A DNA stretch of 64,000 bases from NCBI RefSeq assembly GCF_023614235.1, contig NZ_CP094264.1, positions 806,001 through 870,000 on the forward strand, in the 5' to 3' direction. Shown piece after piece: positions 27,488 to 36,479 of this stretch (its first letter is position 1; every line of letters begins with the position of its first letter). This DNA comes from Streptomyces sp. MRC013 (lineage in GTDB: Bacteria > Actinomycetota > Actinomycetes > Streptomycetales > Streptomycetaceae). The notes beneath the pieces were generated by a model. That model saw nothing but the letters and a program-made list of their open reading frames with translations. It was not told the DNA's origin and searched no databases. The position numbers were made by a program, and so were the translations under genes.

Positions 27488-30400
27488 GTGCGTTTACTGC
27501 TTCTGGGCCCACTCGAACTGCGCGACCGCGACGGTCGGCCGGTGCCGCCGGGCGGTCGCCGCGTCGGCCTGCTCCTCGCCCGGCTCGCGCTCACCCCCGC
27601 CGAACTCGTCCCCACCGGCACCCTCGTCGCCGACCTGTGGGAGGACGAGCCGCCGGCCGCCGGCGGGATCAACGCACTGCACCGGCTGGTCTCCCGGGCC
27701 CGCCGCACGCTTCACCGGGCCGGCCACGACGACGTGGGCGTGGTCTCGGGACCCGGTGGCTACACCCTGGCCGTCGACCCGTCGGACGTGGACGCGCACC
27801 GGTTCGAACGGCTCGCGGCGGAAGGCCGCCGGCTGCTGCGCGCGGGCACCCCCGAGCAGGCCGCGTCGGTGCTCCGGGAGGCCCTGTCGCTCTGGCGCGG
27901 TCCGGTCCTGCCCGAGTTCGCCGACGTCGGGTTCGCCGGGCGCGCCGCCACCCGGCTGGAGGAGCTGCGGCTCGCCGCCGTCGAGGACCACGTCGAGGTC
28001 CGGCTGGAGCCGGGCCGCGCGCCGGAGCTCCTGTCCGAGCTGTACGACCTGACCACCGCGCACCCCCTGCGGGAGCGCGCCACCGGTCTCCTCATGCGCG
28101 CCCTCCAGCTCTCGGGCAGCCCGGCGGAGGCGCTCGCCGCGTACGAGCGGCTGCGTGCCGCGCTCGCCGACGAGCTCGGTGCCGTGCCGTCGGCCGAGTT
28201 GCGGCGCCTCCACGCCGAGGCGCTGACCGACGGCGCCCGGCGGGGCGCGGCCGGCGCTCCCGACGGGCCCGCCGGCGTGCGGCCCCGGAGCGCCGGACCC
28301 GGAGCGGCGGCCACGGCGTCCGCGCCGCCGTCCGGCGCGCCCGCGCCGACCGGGAAGCGGGGCCTGCCCAGTCCCATCACCCGCTTCGTCGGCCGCTCCG
28401 GCGAGCTGCAGCGGGTGGCGGCCTCCCTGCGCGGTTCCCGGCTGGTCACGCTGTACGGGCCGGGCGGGGTGGGCAAGACCCGGCTCGCCGCCGAGTTCGC
28501 CTCCCGCGCCGACTCGGGCACCGCCGACCTGGTGCGCCTGGTCGAACTCGCCGGGCTCCGCGCCGGCGACGACCTGCCCGACACGGTCGCGCGGGCGCTC
28601 GGGCTGCCCGGCGCCCCCCTGCTGGAGCAGCCCCAGTCCGGGCGCAGCCGGTTCGACCAGCTCACCGCCTTCCTGTCGGCCCGGCGCGTCCTGCTGGTCC
28701 TCGACAACTGCGAGCACCTCATCACGGAGGTCTCCCGGTTCGCCTCCGAGCTGCTGGCCGCCTGCCCGCGGCTGCTGCTCCTCGCCACCAGCCGCGAACC
28801 GCTGATGATCACCGGTGAGGCGATGTGCCGGGTCGACCCGCTGCACCTTCCGTCGTCCGAAGCCGAGGCCGAGCACTCCACCGCCGTGCAGCTCTTCTGC
28901 GACCGGGCCGCGCTGGTGCGCCCCGGCTTCGCCCTCACCCCGGCCAACGCGGCCCAGGTGGTGGAGGTCTGCCGCAAGCTCGACGGGCTGCCGCTGGCGA
29001 TCGAACTCGCCGCCGCCCGGCTGCGGTCGATGTCCCTCCAGCAGATCACCGAACGCCTCGACGACCGCTTCCGGCTCCTGGCGGCCGGCAACCGCACCAC
29101 CGCCGCCCGGCACCGCACCCTGCGCGCCACCATGGACTGGAGCTGGGCGCTGCTGACCGAACCCGAGCGCGCCCTGGCCCGGCGGCTCTCCGCGGCCGGG
29201 AACGGCGTGACCCAGGACGCGGCCGCCGCCGTCGGCGCGGGTCCGGGCCTGGCGGAGGAGGACGTGCCGTACGTCCTGTCCTCGCTGGTCGACAGGTCCC
29301 TGCTGCACCTGTGGGAGACCGAGGACGGCGAGATGCGCTACCGCATGCACGAGACCACCAGGGCGTACTGCGCGGAGCGCCTCGCCGAGGCCGGTGAGCG
29401 CGAGTCGGCGGAGGCCGCCTGCACCCGGCACTTCCTCGAACTCGCGGAGCGCGCCGCCGGGCACCTGCGCGGTACGGGCCAGGCGCGCTGGATCACCCGG
29501 CTCGACGCCGACCACGGCAACGTGCTGCTGGCCCTGCGCCGGGCCGTGGACGGCGGGGACGTCGACACCGCGGTCCGGCTGGGGCTGGCCCTGAGCTGGT
29601 ACTGGGTCATGCGCGGCCGGTACACCGAGGCCAACAGCCGGTGCGCCGAGCTGATGCGGTTCGGTGCGCGCGTGCCGGAGAGGGCCGCGGCCCTGTTCAC
29701 CACGTTGCGGCTGCTGCTGCCCGCGCCCCCCGGCCGCGACCCGGACGGCGGGGACCGCGACCAGGGCGTCGCCGAGGCGGCCCGGCGGGCCCGCGACTGC
29801 GACGCCATGGGCGAGCACCCCCTGCTGGCCCTGTTGGAACCCAAGTGCTGGCAGCTCGCGGGCGAACACGAGGAGATGGAGCGCAGCGCCCGGCGGGCCT
29901 GCGCCCACCCGGACGCCTGGGCACGGGCCTCCGGCCGTGCCGCCCTCGGCTTCGCGGCGGAGACCGCGGGCGACGTCGGCGCGGGCGAACGGCACCTGCG
30001 GGCCGCGTTGGAGTCGTTCCGCGAGCTGGGCGACCAGTGGTCCACGGGCCAGCTCACCTCCATGCTGTCCCGGTTCACCTCGCTGCGCGGGGACACCGAA
30101 GGGACGCTGGCGCTGCTGCACGAGGCGCACGACGCGATCGAGGCGGTCGGCTCGGCCGACGACATCGCGCAGATCCGGGTGCGGCTCGGCTTCGAGCAGC
30201 TCCGCTCCGGGGAGTACAACGCCGCGGAGGTGAGCTTCCGCCGCGTACTGCACGGCCCGCGGCGCACCATGCCCGAGCACGAGGTGCTCGTGGCCGCGGG
30301 CATGGCGGAGCTGGCCATCCGCCGCGGGCAGCCGCCCATCGCCTCCATGCGGCTCGAACGGGCGCTGCGGCTGCTCGACGACACCCTCATCGACAAGGAG

Positions 30401-30778
30401 TACCTGCGCATCGAGGTGCTGCGGCGCACCGCCGCGCTGGAGTTGTCGCAGGAGACGGGGGACGTCGCCGCGGCCCGGTCGGCGGCGGCCGAGGCGCTGC
30501 GGCTGGCGCTGCCGCTCAACGACATGTGGGTGCTCGCCACGGTCGCCGAGCTGCTGGCGACGGTCGCCCTGCACGAGGGCGGGCCGGAGCGGGCGGCGCG
30601 GCTGCTCGGCACGGCGACGGCGCTGCGGGGCCTGGCGGACCTGGGGAGTCCCGAGGTGCGGGCCCTGGGCGAGGAGCTGACCGCGCGGCTGGGCGCGGCG
30701 GAGTTCCGCCGGGTGCGCGCGGAGGGCGAACACCTCTCCCGGGAGGCGGCGGTGCGCGCGCTGGTGGCCGCGGTCTGA
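27488..30778 (+). CDS. AfsR/SARP-family activator with NB-ARC and TPR-like region (TTA codon)
   Basis: About 1,096 residues. Residues 1-80 form the OmpR-like DNA-binding domain ([30 protein letters not shown]). Residues 85-240 are the bacterial transcriptional activation (BTAD) domain. Residues about 300-620 are NB-ARC with P-loop LYGPGGVGKTRLA (about 321-333), VLLVLDNCEHL (Walker B) and GLPLAIELAAARL. The rest is helical and TPR-like. GTG 27488 is preferred since GGGAGAG precedes it at good spacing and relatives start VR(F/L)xxLGPL; ATG 27455 would add 11 residues. Codon 3 (27494-27496) is TTA. A pathway-specific activator of the NRPS cluster is the likely role. Confidence 0.93.
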   Translation: MRLLLLGPLELRDRDGRPVPPGGRRVGLLLARLALTPAELVPTGTLVADLWEDEPPAAGGINALHRLVSRARRTLHRAGHDDVGVVSGPGGYTLAVDPSDVDAHRFERLAAEGRRLLRAGTPEQAASVLREALSLWRGPVLPEFADVGFAGRAATRLEELRLAAVEDHVEVRLEPGRAPELLSELYDLTTAHPLRERATGLLMRALQLSGSPAEALAAYERLRAALADELGAVPSAELRRLHAEALTDGARRGAAGAPDGPAGVRPRSAGPGAAATASAPPSGAPAPTGKRGLPSPITRFVGRSGELQRVAASLRGSRLVTLYGPGGVGKTRLAAEFASRADSGTADLVRLVELAGLRAGDDLPDTVARALGLPGAPLLEQPQSGRSRFDQLTAFLSARRVLLVLDNCEHLITEVSRFASELLAACPRLLLLATSREPLMITGEAMCRVDPLHLPSSEAEAEHSTAVQLFCDRAALVRPGFALTPANAAQVVEVCRKLDGLPLAIELAAARLRSMSLQQITERLDDRFRLLAAGNRTTAARHRTLRATMDWSWALLTEPERALARRLSAAGNGVTQDAAAAVGAGPGLAEEDVPYVLSSLVDRSLLHLWETEDGEMRYRMHETTRAYCAERLAEAGERESAEAACTRHFLELAERAAGHLRGTGQARWITRLDADHGNVLLALRRAVDGGDVDTAVRLGLALSWYWVMRGRYTEANSRCAELMRFGARVPERAAALFTTLRLLLPAPPGRDPDGGDRDQGVAEAARRARDCDAMGEHPLLALLEPKCWQLAGEHEEMERSARRACAHPDAWARASGRAALGFAAETAGDVGAGERHLRAALESFRELGDQWSTGQLTSMLSRFTSLRGDTEGTLALLHEAHDAIEAVGSADDIAQIRVRLGFEQLRSGEYNAAEVSFRRVLHGPRRTMPEHEVLVAAGMAELAIRRGQPPIASMRLERALRLLDDTLIDKEYLRIEVLRRTAALELSQETGDVAAARSAAAEALRLALPLNDMWVLATVAELLATVALHEGGPERAARLLGTATALRGLADLGSPEVRALGEELTARLGAAEFRRVRAEGEHLSREAAVRALVAAV

Positions 30779-30804
30779 GGGGTCCGGCCGCGGCCCGGCC
30801 GCGT

Positions 30805-31449
30805 CTACCGGTTGAGGAAGGCCAGGACCGCCAGGACGCGGCGGTGTCCGGTCCCCGACGCGGGCAGGCCCAGCTTGGTGAAGATGTTCTTGATGTGCTT
30901 GCTCACCGCCGGTGCCGACAGGCCCAGCAGTTCGCAGATCCGCCCGTTGTCGTGGCCCTCCGCCATCAGGCCGAGCACCTCGCGCTCGCGCGGGGTGAGC
31001 TGGTCGAGCGGGTCGTGGGTGCGGCGCCGGCCGAGGAGCTGGGATATCACCTCGGGGTCCATGACCGTGCCGCCCGAGTGGACGCGGTGCAGCGCCGCCA
31101 TGAACTCGGCGACGTGGCCCACCCGGTCCTTCAGCAGGTAGCCGATCCCGCTCGCGTCGTCGCCGAGGAGTTCCGTCGCGTAGTTGTCCTCCACGTGCGC
31201 GGAGAGCACGAGCACCGGGAACCCGGGGCGCCCGCGGCGGAGTTCGGCGGCGGCCCGCAGGCCCTCGTCGCGATAGGTCGGGGGGAGCCGCACGTCGAGC
31301 ACCACCACGTCGGGCGTCAGGGTCTCCACCAGCTCGGGCAGTTCGTCGGCCCGGTCCACGGCGCCGACGACCGTCATCCCCTCCGTCGCCAGCAGCAGTT
31401 CGAGCCCCGCCCTCAGCAGGGCGTCGTCCTCAACGATCAGCACGCGCAT
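30805..31449 (-). CDS. NarL/LuxR-family response regulator of the NRPS cluster
   Basis: A 214-residue response regulator. Receiver with acidic pocket EDD (residues 7-9), phosphoacceptor Asp52 in VVVLDVRLPP, and LLKDRVGHV. LuxR HTH is [18 protein letters not shown] then ICELLGLSAPAVSKHIKNIFTKL (about 150-195). It overlaps its kinase by 13 bases, exactly as in the system at 3820-5750, to which it is clearly related. It is convergent with the SARP gene. The divergent MacB-type transporter at 32779 is its most likely target. Confidence 0.93.
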   Translation of the reverse strand: MRVLIVEDDALLRAGLELLLATEGMTVVGAVDRADELPELVETLTPDVVVLDVRLPPTYRDEGLRAAAELRRGRPGFPVLVLSAHVEDNYATELLGDDASGIGYLLKDRVGHVAEFMAALHRVHSGGTVMDPEVISQLLGRRRTHDPLDQLTPREREVLGLMAEGHDNGRICELLGLSAPAVSKHIKNIFTKLGLPASGTGHRRVLAVLAFLNR

Positions 31450-32388
31450 GGAAGTTCCACCCGGATGGTCGTGGGCCCGCCCGGCGGGCTGGACACCTCG
31501 GTCGTTCCGTCGAAGGCCGCGACCCGGCCCCTGATGCCGGCGAGCCCGCTGCCGCGGGTCTCGTCGGCGCCACCGCAGCCGTCGTCGGTCACGGTGACGT
31601 ACAGGATCTGCCCCTCGGTTCCCACGGTCACACGGATCCGGGAGGCTCCGCTGTACTTGACGGCGTTGGTGAGGGTCTCGGCGACGACATGGTACGCGGC
31701 CACCTCCACCGCCGCGGGGGGCGCGGGTCAGTTCGCCGATCTCGAGGTCGCACGGCAGCGGGCAGCGCAGGGTGAGGGCCGAGACCGCGCCGGCCAGGCC
31801 GCGGTCGGCGAGCACCGGCGGGTAGATGCTGCGCACGACGTTCCTCAGTTCGGAGAGGGCCTCCTCGGCCGCCGACTGGGTCACCCCGATCAGCTCGCGG
31901 GCCTTGGCGGGGTCGCCGTCCATGAGGCGTTCGATGATGCCCAGGTGCAGCCGCACGGCGACCAGCCGGTTCTGGGTGGAGTCGTGCAGCGCGCGTTCGA
32001 TGCGGCGCAGTTCCGCGGCGTGCGCCTCCAGGGCCTCCGCCCGGGAGGTGGTGACCTCGGCGAGCCGGTGGGCGAGCCGCGCCCGGCCGGGGGCGGTCAG
32101 CTGGCGGACCCTGAGCCGGGCGTGCAGCAGGGCCACCGGCGGGGCCAGGTACACCAGGAGGGCCAGGTGCGGGACCGTCGCCACGGGGGTGAGGAGCGCG
32201 GTGGGCCAGTCGCGGACCTCGAAGAGGGCGGGGCTGAGCACGACGTGCGGCGGGAGCAGCCACCACCACAGCGGGAGAGTGAGGGCGACGGCGGCGGTGA
32301 GCGCCGGCACGAGGACGAAGACGCCCGCCATCAGTCCGGCCAGCGCGTTGACCACGGACCGGCCGAGTTCGCGCCGCAGCCGGGCCAT
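31437..32388 (-). CDS. Sensor histidine kinase (HisKA_3), frameshifted
   Basis: About 316 residues after repair. Two to three hydrophobic segments fall between residues 14 and 90. HisKA_3 has the phosphorylated His135 in RIERALHDSTQNRLVAVRLHLG. The ATPase domain has TLTNAVKYSGAS (N-box), TDDGCGGAD and GLAGIRGRVAAFDG. A single extra base in a G6 run (31716-31721) shifts the frame right before VAAYHVVAETLTNA. ATG 32388 has GGGAGG upstream, though a longer N-terminus reaching into 32389-32780 is possible. Partner of the overlapping response regulator. Confidence 0.88.
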
Positions 32389-32778
32389 TTCCTCCCGCGG
32401 CCCGGGCGCCGGCGCCCGGGGGCCGGTATCTCCCTCCTCATGAAAACGGAGAGGCTGGCGTCCAGATCTCTGGCCCGTTTTCTGCTGGCCCGCTCCAGCA
32501 CGGTGGGCACAAAATCGGTGCGCACCCCCGTAGCGGAGAACACACAGGCGAAAACGAGGAGGGGAAGCGCGAACCAGGAGCCCGCGGCCGAGCGTGCGGC
32601 GGCGACCAGATAGCGCACCTCGGGCCGCGCCTCGTGAACCTTTTTCCTCAGGGCCGAACCGATACTCCGCTTCCCGGGCATATCTGGGTGCACCTTCCCG
32701 GGTGTACCCAACTCTCCGTTGTCCGGCTTCGCGGCGGCGTGATAACTTCCCGGCGTCATTCTGAGCGGGGGTTTCCTC
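32389..32778. other. Divergent promoter region between kinase and ABC genes
   Basis: 390 bases of lower GC content. They contain the inverted repeat at 32685-32710. A minus-strand open frame here encodes a plausible membrane segment (SWFALPLLVFACVFSATGV) that could belong to a longer kinase N-terminus if another indel lies near 32400, but I cannot support that. Confidence 0.5.
32685..32710. promoter_or_regulatory. Inverted repeat, candidate response-regulator operator
   Basis: TGGGTGCACC and GGTGTACCCA form a 10-bp inverted repeat (one mismatch) around TTCCCG, about 70 bases before the MacB-type ATPase gene and about 300 before the kinase gene. Confidence 0.5.
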
Positions 32779-33540
32779 TTGTCCGGCGTTTCCATGAATT
32801 ACAGCGCACCCGACGCGCCTGCACTGGCCTTGCGCGACGTAACGAAAAACTATGGCTCCAAAGAGAATTCCGTGCAAGCCCTTCGGGGTATTTCCGTAGA
32901 ACTTGCACGGGGCACCTTCACTGCGGTAATGGGACCGTCCGGTTCCGGAAAGAGCACATTCCTGCACTGCGCCGCCGGGCTGGACCGCCCCAGCGGGGGC
33001 GAGGTCCGGCTCGGCGGCGTCTCCCTGTCCGGCATGGGCGAGGCCGAGCTGACCGGCCTGCGACGGGACCGGATCGGGTTCGTGTTCCAGGCGTACAACC
33101 TGCTGCCCTCGCTGAGCGTGCGGGACAACATCACCATGCCGCTGCGGCTCAGCGGTGCCTCCCCGGACCGCGCCTGGCTGGAGGAGATCACCGAGCGCGT
33201 CGGGCTGACCGGCCGCCTGCGCCGCCGCCCGTCCGAGCTCTCCGGCGGCCAGCAGCAGCGGGTGGCGATCGCCCGGGCGCTGATCAGCCGGCCCGACGTC
33301 ATCATGGCCGACGAGCCGACCGGCGCCCTCGACTCCCACACCGGCAAGGAAGTGCTGCGGCTCTTCCAGGAGCTGGTCCACGACCTCGGGCAGACCGTGC
33401 TGATGGTCACCCACGACCCCGTCGCCGCGTCGTACGCGCACAGCGTGCTCTTCCTCGCCGACGGCAGGCTCGTCGAGCGGCTCGACTCCCCGACGGCCGA
33501 GACCGTCGCCGAACGCATGGCGCGGCTCGGAGGCCGGTGA
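32779..33540 (+). CDS. MacB/LolD-type ABC transporter ATP-binding protein
   Basis: About 253 residues. Walker A is GPSGSGKST, Q-loop FVFQAYNLLPSLSV, signature ELSGGQQQRVAIARAL, Walker B VIMADEPTGALD, H-loop MVTHDP. The class (MacB/LolD) pairs with FtsX-like permeases to pump peptides or lipids mechanically from the membrane. The first 30 codons are AT-richer than the rest. TTG 32779 has GCGGGGG at fair spacing; ATG 32794 lacks a ribosome site but is the more usual codon, so the start is uncertain by five residues. The stop overlaps the permease start (GTGA). Confidence 0.93.
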   Translation: MSGVSMNYSAPDAPALALRDVTKNYGSKENSVQALRGISVELARGTFTAVMGPSGSGKSTFLHCAAGLDRPSGGEVRLGGVSLSGMGEAELTGLRRDRIGFVFQAYNLLPSLSVRDNITMPLRLSGASPDRAWLEEITERVGLTGRLRRRPSELSGGQQQRVAIARALISRPDVIMADEPTGALDSHTGKEVLRLFQELVHDLGQTVLMVTHDPVAASYAHSVLFLADGRLVERLDSPTAETVAERMARLGGR

Positions 33541-36083
33541 CCGTGCTCGAGATCGCGTGGAAGACCCTGCGCGCCCGCAAGGCGGCGTTCCTCGGCGCCT
33601 TCGTGGCGCTGTTCTGCGGTACGGCGGTGATCGCCGCGTCCGGCATCCTCGTCGAGTCGGGGCTGCGGACGTCGGTGCGGCCCGAACGCTACGCCGGTGC
33701 CGCGGTGATGGTCGGCGGCAACCAGACCCTGCGGATCCCCGGCGGCGACTTCACCGTCCAGGAGACGCTGCCCGAGCGGGCCCGGCTGAAGGCGGGCACC
33801 GTCCGCGCGGTGGCCGGCGTCCCGGGGGTGGAGCGCGCCGTCGGCGACTACGACTTCGCCGTCGCCCTGGCCGGCGCGGACACCGGGCCGGTGTCCGGGC
33901 ACGGCTGGGACAGCGCGGTCCTCGGCCCGTTCCGGCTGACCGAGGGCCGGGCACCCGCGTCCGCCGCCGACGTGGTGCTGGACGCCTCCACCGCCCGGGC
34001 CGCCGGTGTGCGCGCCGGGGACCGGGTCCGCGTCGTCGTGGAGTCCGTGCCCGCCGAGTACCGGGTCGCCGGCATCGCCGCGCCGGCCGGCGGCGCCGCG
34101 CTCGAGCGCCGGGGCGCGGTGTTCTTCACCACCGCCACCGCCGCCCGGTTGTCCGGCCACCCCGGCGCCTTCGACGCCGTCGGCGTGCTCGCCGAGGGCG
34201 GCGCCGACGCCGACGACCTGGCCGACCGCATCCAGGACGGCGTCCCCGGCACCGTCACCTACACCGGCAACGACCGGAGCAGGCTGGAGTTCCCCGACGT
34301 CGGTTCCTCCAGCGGGCTGCTCATGCTGGTCGCCACCTCCTTCGGGGGCATGGCGGCCTTCGTCGCCATGTTCGTGGTCGCGGGCACCCTCGGGCTCTCC
34401 GTCAACCAGCGGCGCCGGGAGTTCGCGGTGCTGCGCGCCATCGGCTCCACCCCGCGGCAGGTCTACAAGCTGGTCCTCAGCGAGGCGCTGCTGGTCGCGG
34501 TCGTCGCCGGCGTCCTGGGCTGCGTCCCCGGCGTGGCCGTGGCGGAGCTGCTGCGCGGCCTGTTCGCCGGGTTCGGCGCGATCCCCCACGACCTCCCCCT
34601 GGTCGTCGGTCCCGTGCCGATGGTGGTGGCGCTGGTCCTGGGCGTCGGCACCGCTCTGGTGGCGGGGCTGATCGCCGCGTACCGCCCCGCGCGCATCAAC
34701 CCCGTCGACGCGCTCGGCGAGGCCGCCGTGGAGCGCCGCGGACTGCCCGTGTGGCGCGTGCTGCTCGGCCTCTTCCTCTTCGGCATCGGCACCCTCGCGG
34801 CCCTGATGCCCCTGGTGGTGCGCAGCGAGTTCGGTGCCGCCGGGGCCGGCGGGGCGGCGCTGCTCGGCCTGGTCGGGCTCGCCCTGCTGGGGCCGCTGGT
34901 GGTCCGCGCCGTGGTCGCCGTGATCGGCCTGCCGCTGCGGGCGAGCCGGGTCAGCGGCTTCCTCGCCGCCTCCAACAGCCTCACGTCGGCGCGGCGGCTG
35001 AGCTCCGCGGTCATGCCGCTGGTGCTCGCCATCGGCTTCAGCGTGACCCTCGTCTACACCCAGACCACCCTGTCCGCGGTCTCCGGCAGGCAGGTCGAGG
35101 AGGGCCTGGGCGCCGACTACGTGGTGGGCGACGGCGGTTCGGGCGGTCTGGCGCCGCAGGTCGTCGACCGGGTCCGCGGGGTGAAGGACGTGGAGGTGGC
35201 GACCGCCGTGTCCACGTCCAAGGGCTTCATGTCCGTCACCGTCTTCGAGGACAAGGAGATCGCCGGCTTCTCGCTGCGCGGCGTCACCCCCGAGAAGCTC
35301 TCCCGGACCATCGACCTCGGGGTCGTCGACGGCGACGTCGGGGACCTGCGCGGCCGGACCCTGGCCATGGAGGACTCCCAGGCCGCCCTGCTGGGCGTCG
35401 CGGTCGGCGAGCGGGTCCCGCTGTACCTCGGCGACGGCACCCTCACCGAGCTGAAGCTGGTCGCCACGTACGAACGCGGCATCGGCTTCGGCGAGATGAC
35501 CGTCCCCCAGGAGGTCCTGGCCGGGCACACCACGGCCCGCTCCCCCGGGCAGCTGCTGGTACGGGTCCGGGACGGCGGCGACCGCGCGGCGGTCGGCGCC
35601 GCGCTGCGGAAGCTGGCCGAGGCGCACCCCTCGCTGTCCGTGCAGGACCGGAGCGGCTTCTCCGCCGGGGTGCGGGAGGAGGCGACCACGGCCGCCTGGG
35701 TGAACCTCACGGGCCTGGCGCTGATCCTGGCCTACATCGCCATCTCCGTCGTCAACACCCTGGTCGTGGCGACCGCGGCCCGCTCCCGCGAGTTCGCCCT
35801 GATGCGGCTGATCGGCATGACCCGCCGCCAGGTGCTCCGCACCCTGCGCTGGGAGTCGCTGCTGATGTGCGCCATCGCGGTGCTGCTGGGCACCGCGATG
35901 ACCCTGCTGCCGCTCGGGGCGCTGAGCCTCGCGTTCCTGGGTCGTCCGCTGCCCGCCGGGTCCCCGCTGATCTACGTGTCGGTGACCGGCGCCACGGTGG
36001 TGCTCGGCGTCGTGGCGACGATGCTCCCGGTGCGGCTGGCCCTGCGGGCCAAGCCGGTCGAGGCCATCGGCGTACGCGAGTAG
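33537..36083 (+). CDS. FtsX-like ABC permease (two FtsX domains)
   Basis: 848 residues. An N-terminal TM helix (AAFLGAFVALFCGTAVIAASGIL) is followed by a large extracytoplasmic domain of about 210 residues. Then comes a first FtsX four-TM block (about 260-380; NQRRREFAVLRAIGSTPRQVYKLVLSE), further TMs, a second extracytoplasmic domain, and a last FtsX block (about 720-848; RSREFALMRLIGMTRRQVLRTLRWE). This duplicated layout is common in Gram-positive peptide-resistance exporters linked to two-component systems. Together with the divergent kinase/regulator pair it probably forms a self-resistance module for the peptide made by the NRPS. Confidence 0.93.
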   Translation: MTVLEIAWKTLRARKAAFLGAFVALFCGTAVIAASGILVESGLRTSVRPERYAGAAVMVGGNQTLRIPGGDFTVQETLPERARLKAGTVRAVAGVPGVERAVGDYDFAVALAGADTGPVSGHGWDSAVLGPFRLTEGRAPASAADVVLDASTARAAGVRAGDRVRVVVESVPAEYRVAGIAAPAGGAALERRGAVFFTTATAARLSGHPGAFDAVGVLAEGGADADDLADRIQDGVPGTVTYTGNDRSRLEFPDVGSSSGLLMLVATSFGGMAAFVAMFVVAGTLGLSVNQRRREFAVLRAIGSTPRQVYKLVLSEALLVAVVAGVLGCVPGVAVAELLRGLFAGFGAIPHDLPLVVGPVPMVVALVLGVGTALVAGLIAAYRPARINPVDALGEAAVERRGLPVWRVLLGLFLFGIGTLAALMPLVVRSEFGAAGAGGAALLGLVGLALLGPLVVRAVVAVIGLPLRASRVSGFLAASNSLTSARRLSSAVMPLVLAIGFSVTLVYTQTTLSAVSGRQVEEGLGADYVVGDGGSGGLAPQVVDRVRGVKDVEVATAVSTSKGFMSVTVFEDKEIAGFSLRGVTPEKLSRTIDLGVVDGDVGDLRGRTLAMEDSQAALLGVAVGERVPLYLGDGTLTELKLVATYERGIGFGEMTVPQEVLAGHTTARSPGQLLVRVRDGGDRAAVGAALRKLAEAHPSLSVQDRSGFSAGVREEATTAAWVNLTGLALILAYIAISVVNTLVVATAARSREFALMRLIGMTRRQVLRTLRWESLLMCAIAVLLGTAMTLLPLGALSLAFLGRPLPAGSPLIYVSVTGATVVLGVVATMLPVRLALRAKPVEAIGVRE

Positions 36084-36104
36084 CGGTACCGCGGGTGGGA
36101 GAAG

Positions 36105-36148
36105 GGGGCGGGGCCCCGGCCGGTCGTCCGGCCGGGGCCCCGCCCCCT
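36105..36148. terminator. Very strong bidirectional terminator
   Basis: A perfect 20-bp stem (36105-36124 with 36129-36148, beginning GGGGGCGGGGCCCCGG) and a TCGT loop between the convergent permease and MbtH genes. Confidence 0.92.
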
Positions 36149-36162
36149 CGCGTGCGTCCCGC

Positions 36163-36372
36163 TCAGGCGCCCATGGCCTCGACGAGGCTCTTGGGCCGCA
36201 TGTCGGTCCAGTGGGTGTTGATGTACTCGACGGCCTCGGCGCGGGAGGTCTCGGCCAGGACGGTCTCCCAGCCGGCCGGCACCTCGGCGAAGGACGGCCA
36301 CAGGGAGTGCTGGCCCTCGGCGTTGACCAGGACCAGGTAGGTGGCGTTCTCGTCCTCGAAGGGGTTGCTCAT
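36163..36372 (-). CDS. mbtH: MbtH-family NRPS partner protein
   Basis: A 69-residue MbtH-like protein: [34 protein letters not shown] and [14 protein letters not shown] carry the invariant Trp residues and the N-P-F-(E/D)-D start. Such proteins bind adenylation domains and are often required for their folding or activity. It is the last gene of the NRPS operon, 107 bases after the end of the two-module NRPS. Confidence 0.97.
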   Translation of the reverse strand: MSNPFEDENATYLVLVNAEGQHSLWPSFAEVPAGWETVLAETSRAEAVEYINTHWTDMRPKSLVEAMGA

Positions 36373-36479
36373 GGGATGTTTCCTCTCGTGTGTCCCGTCC
36401 GCTGTCCGCGGGGTGTGCCTGCCGTGGGTGGTCTGTCTGCCGCGGGCCCGGTCGCCGCGGGGTCTGCTCGCCGGACGGT

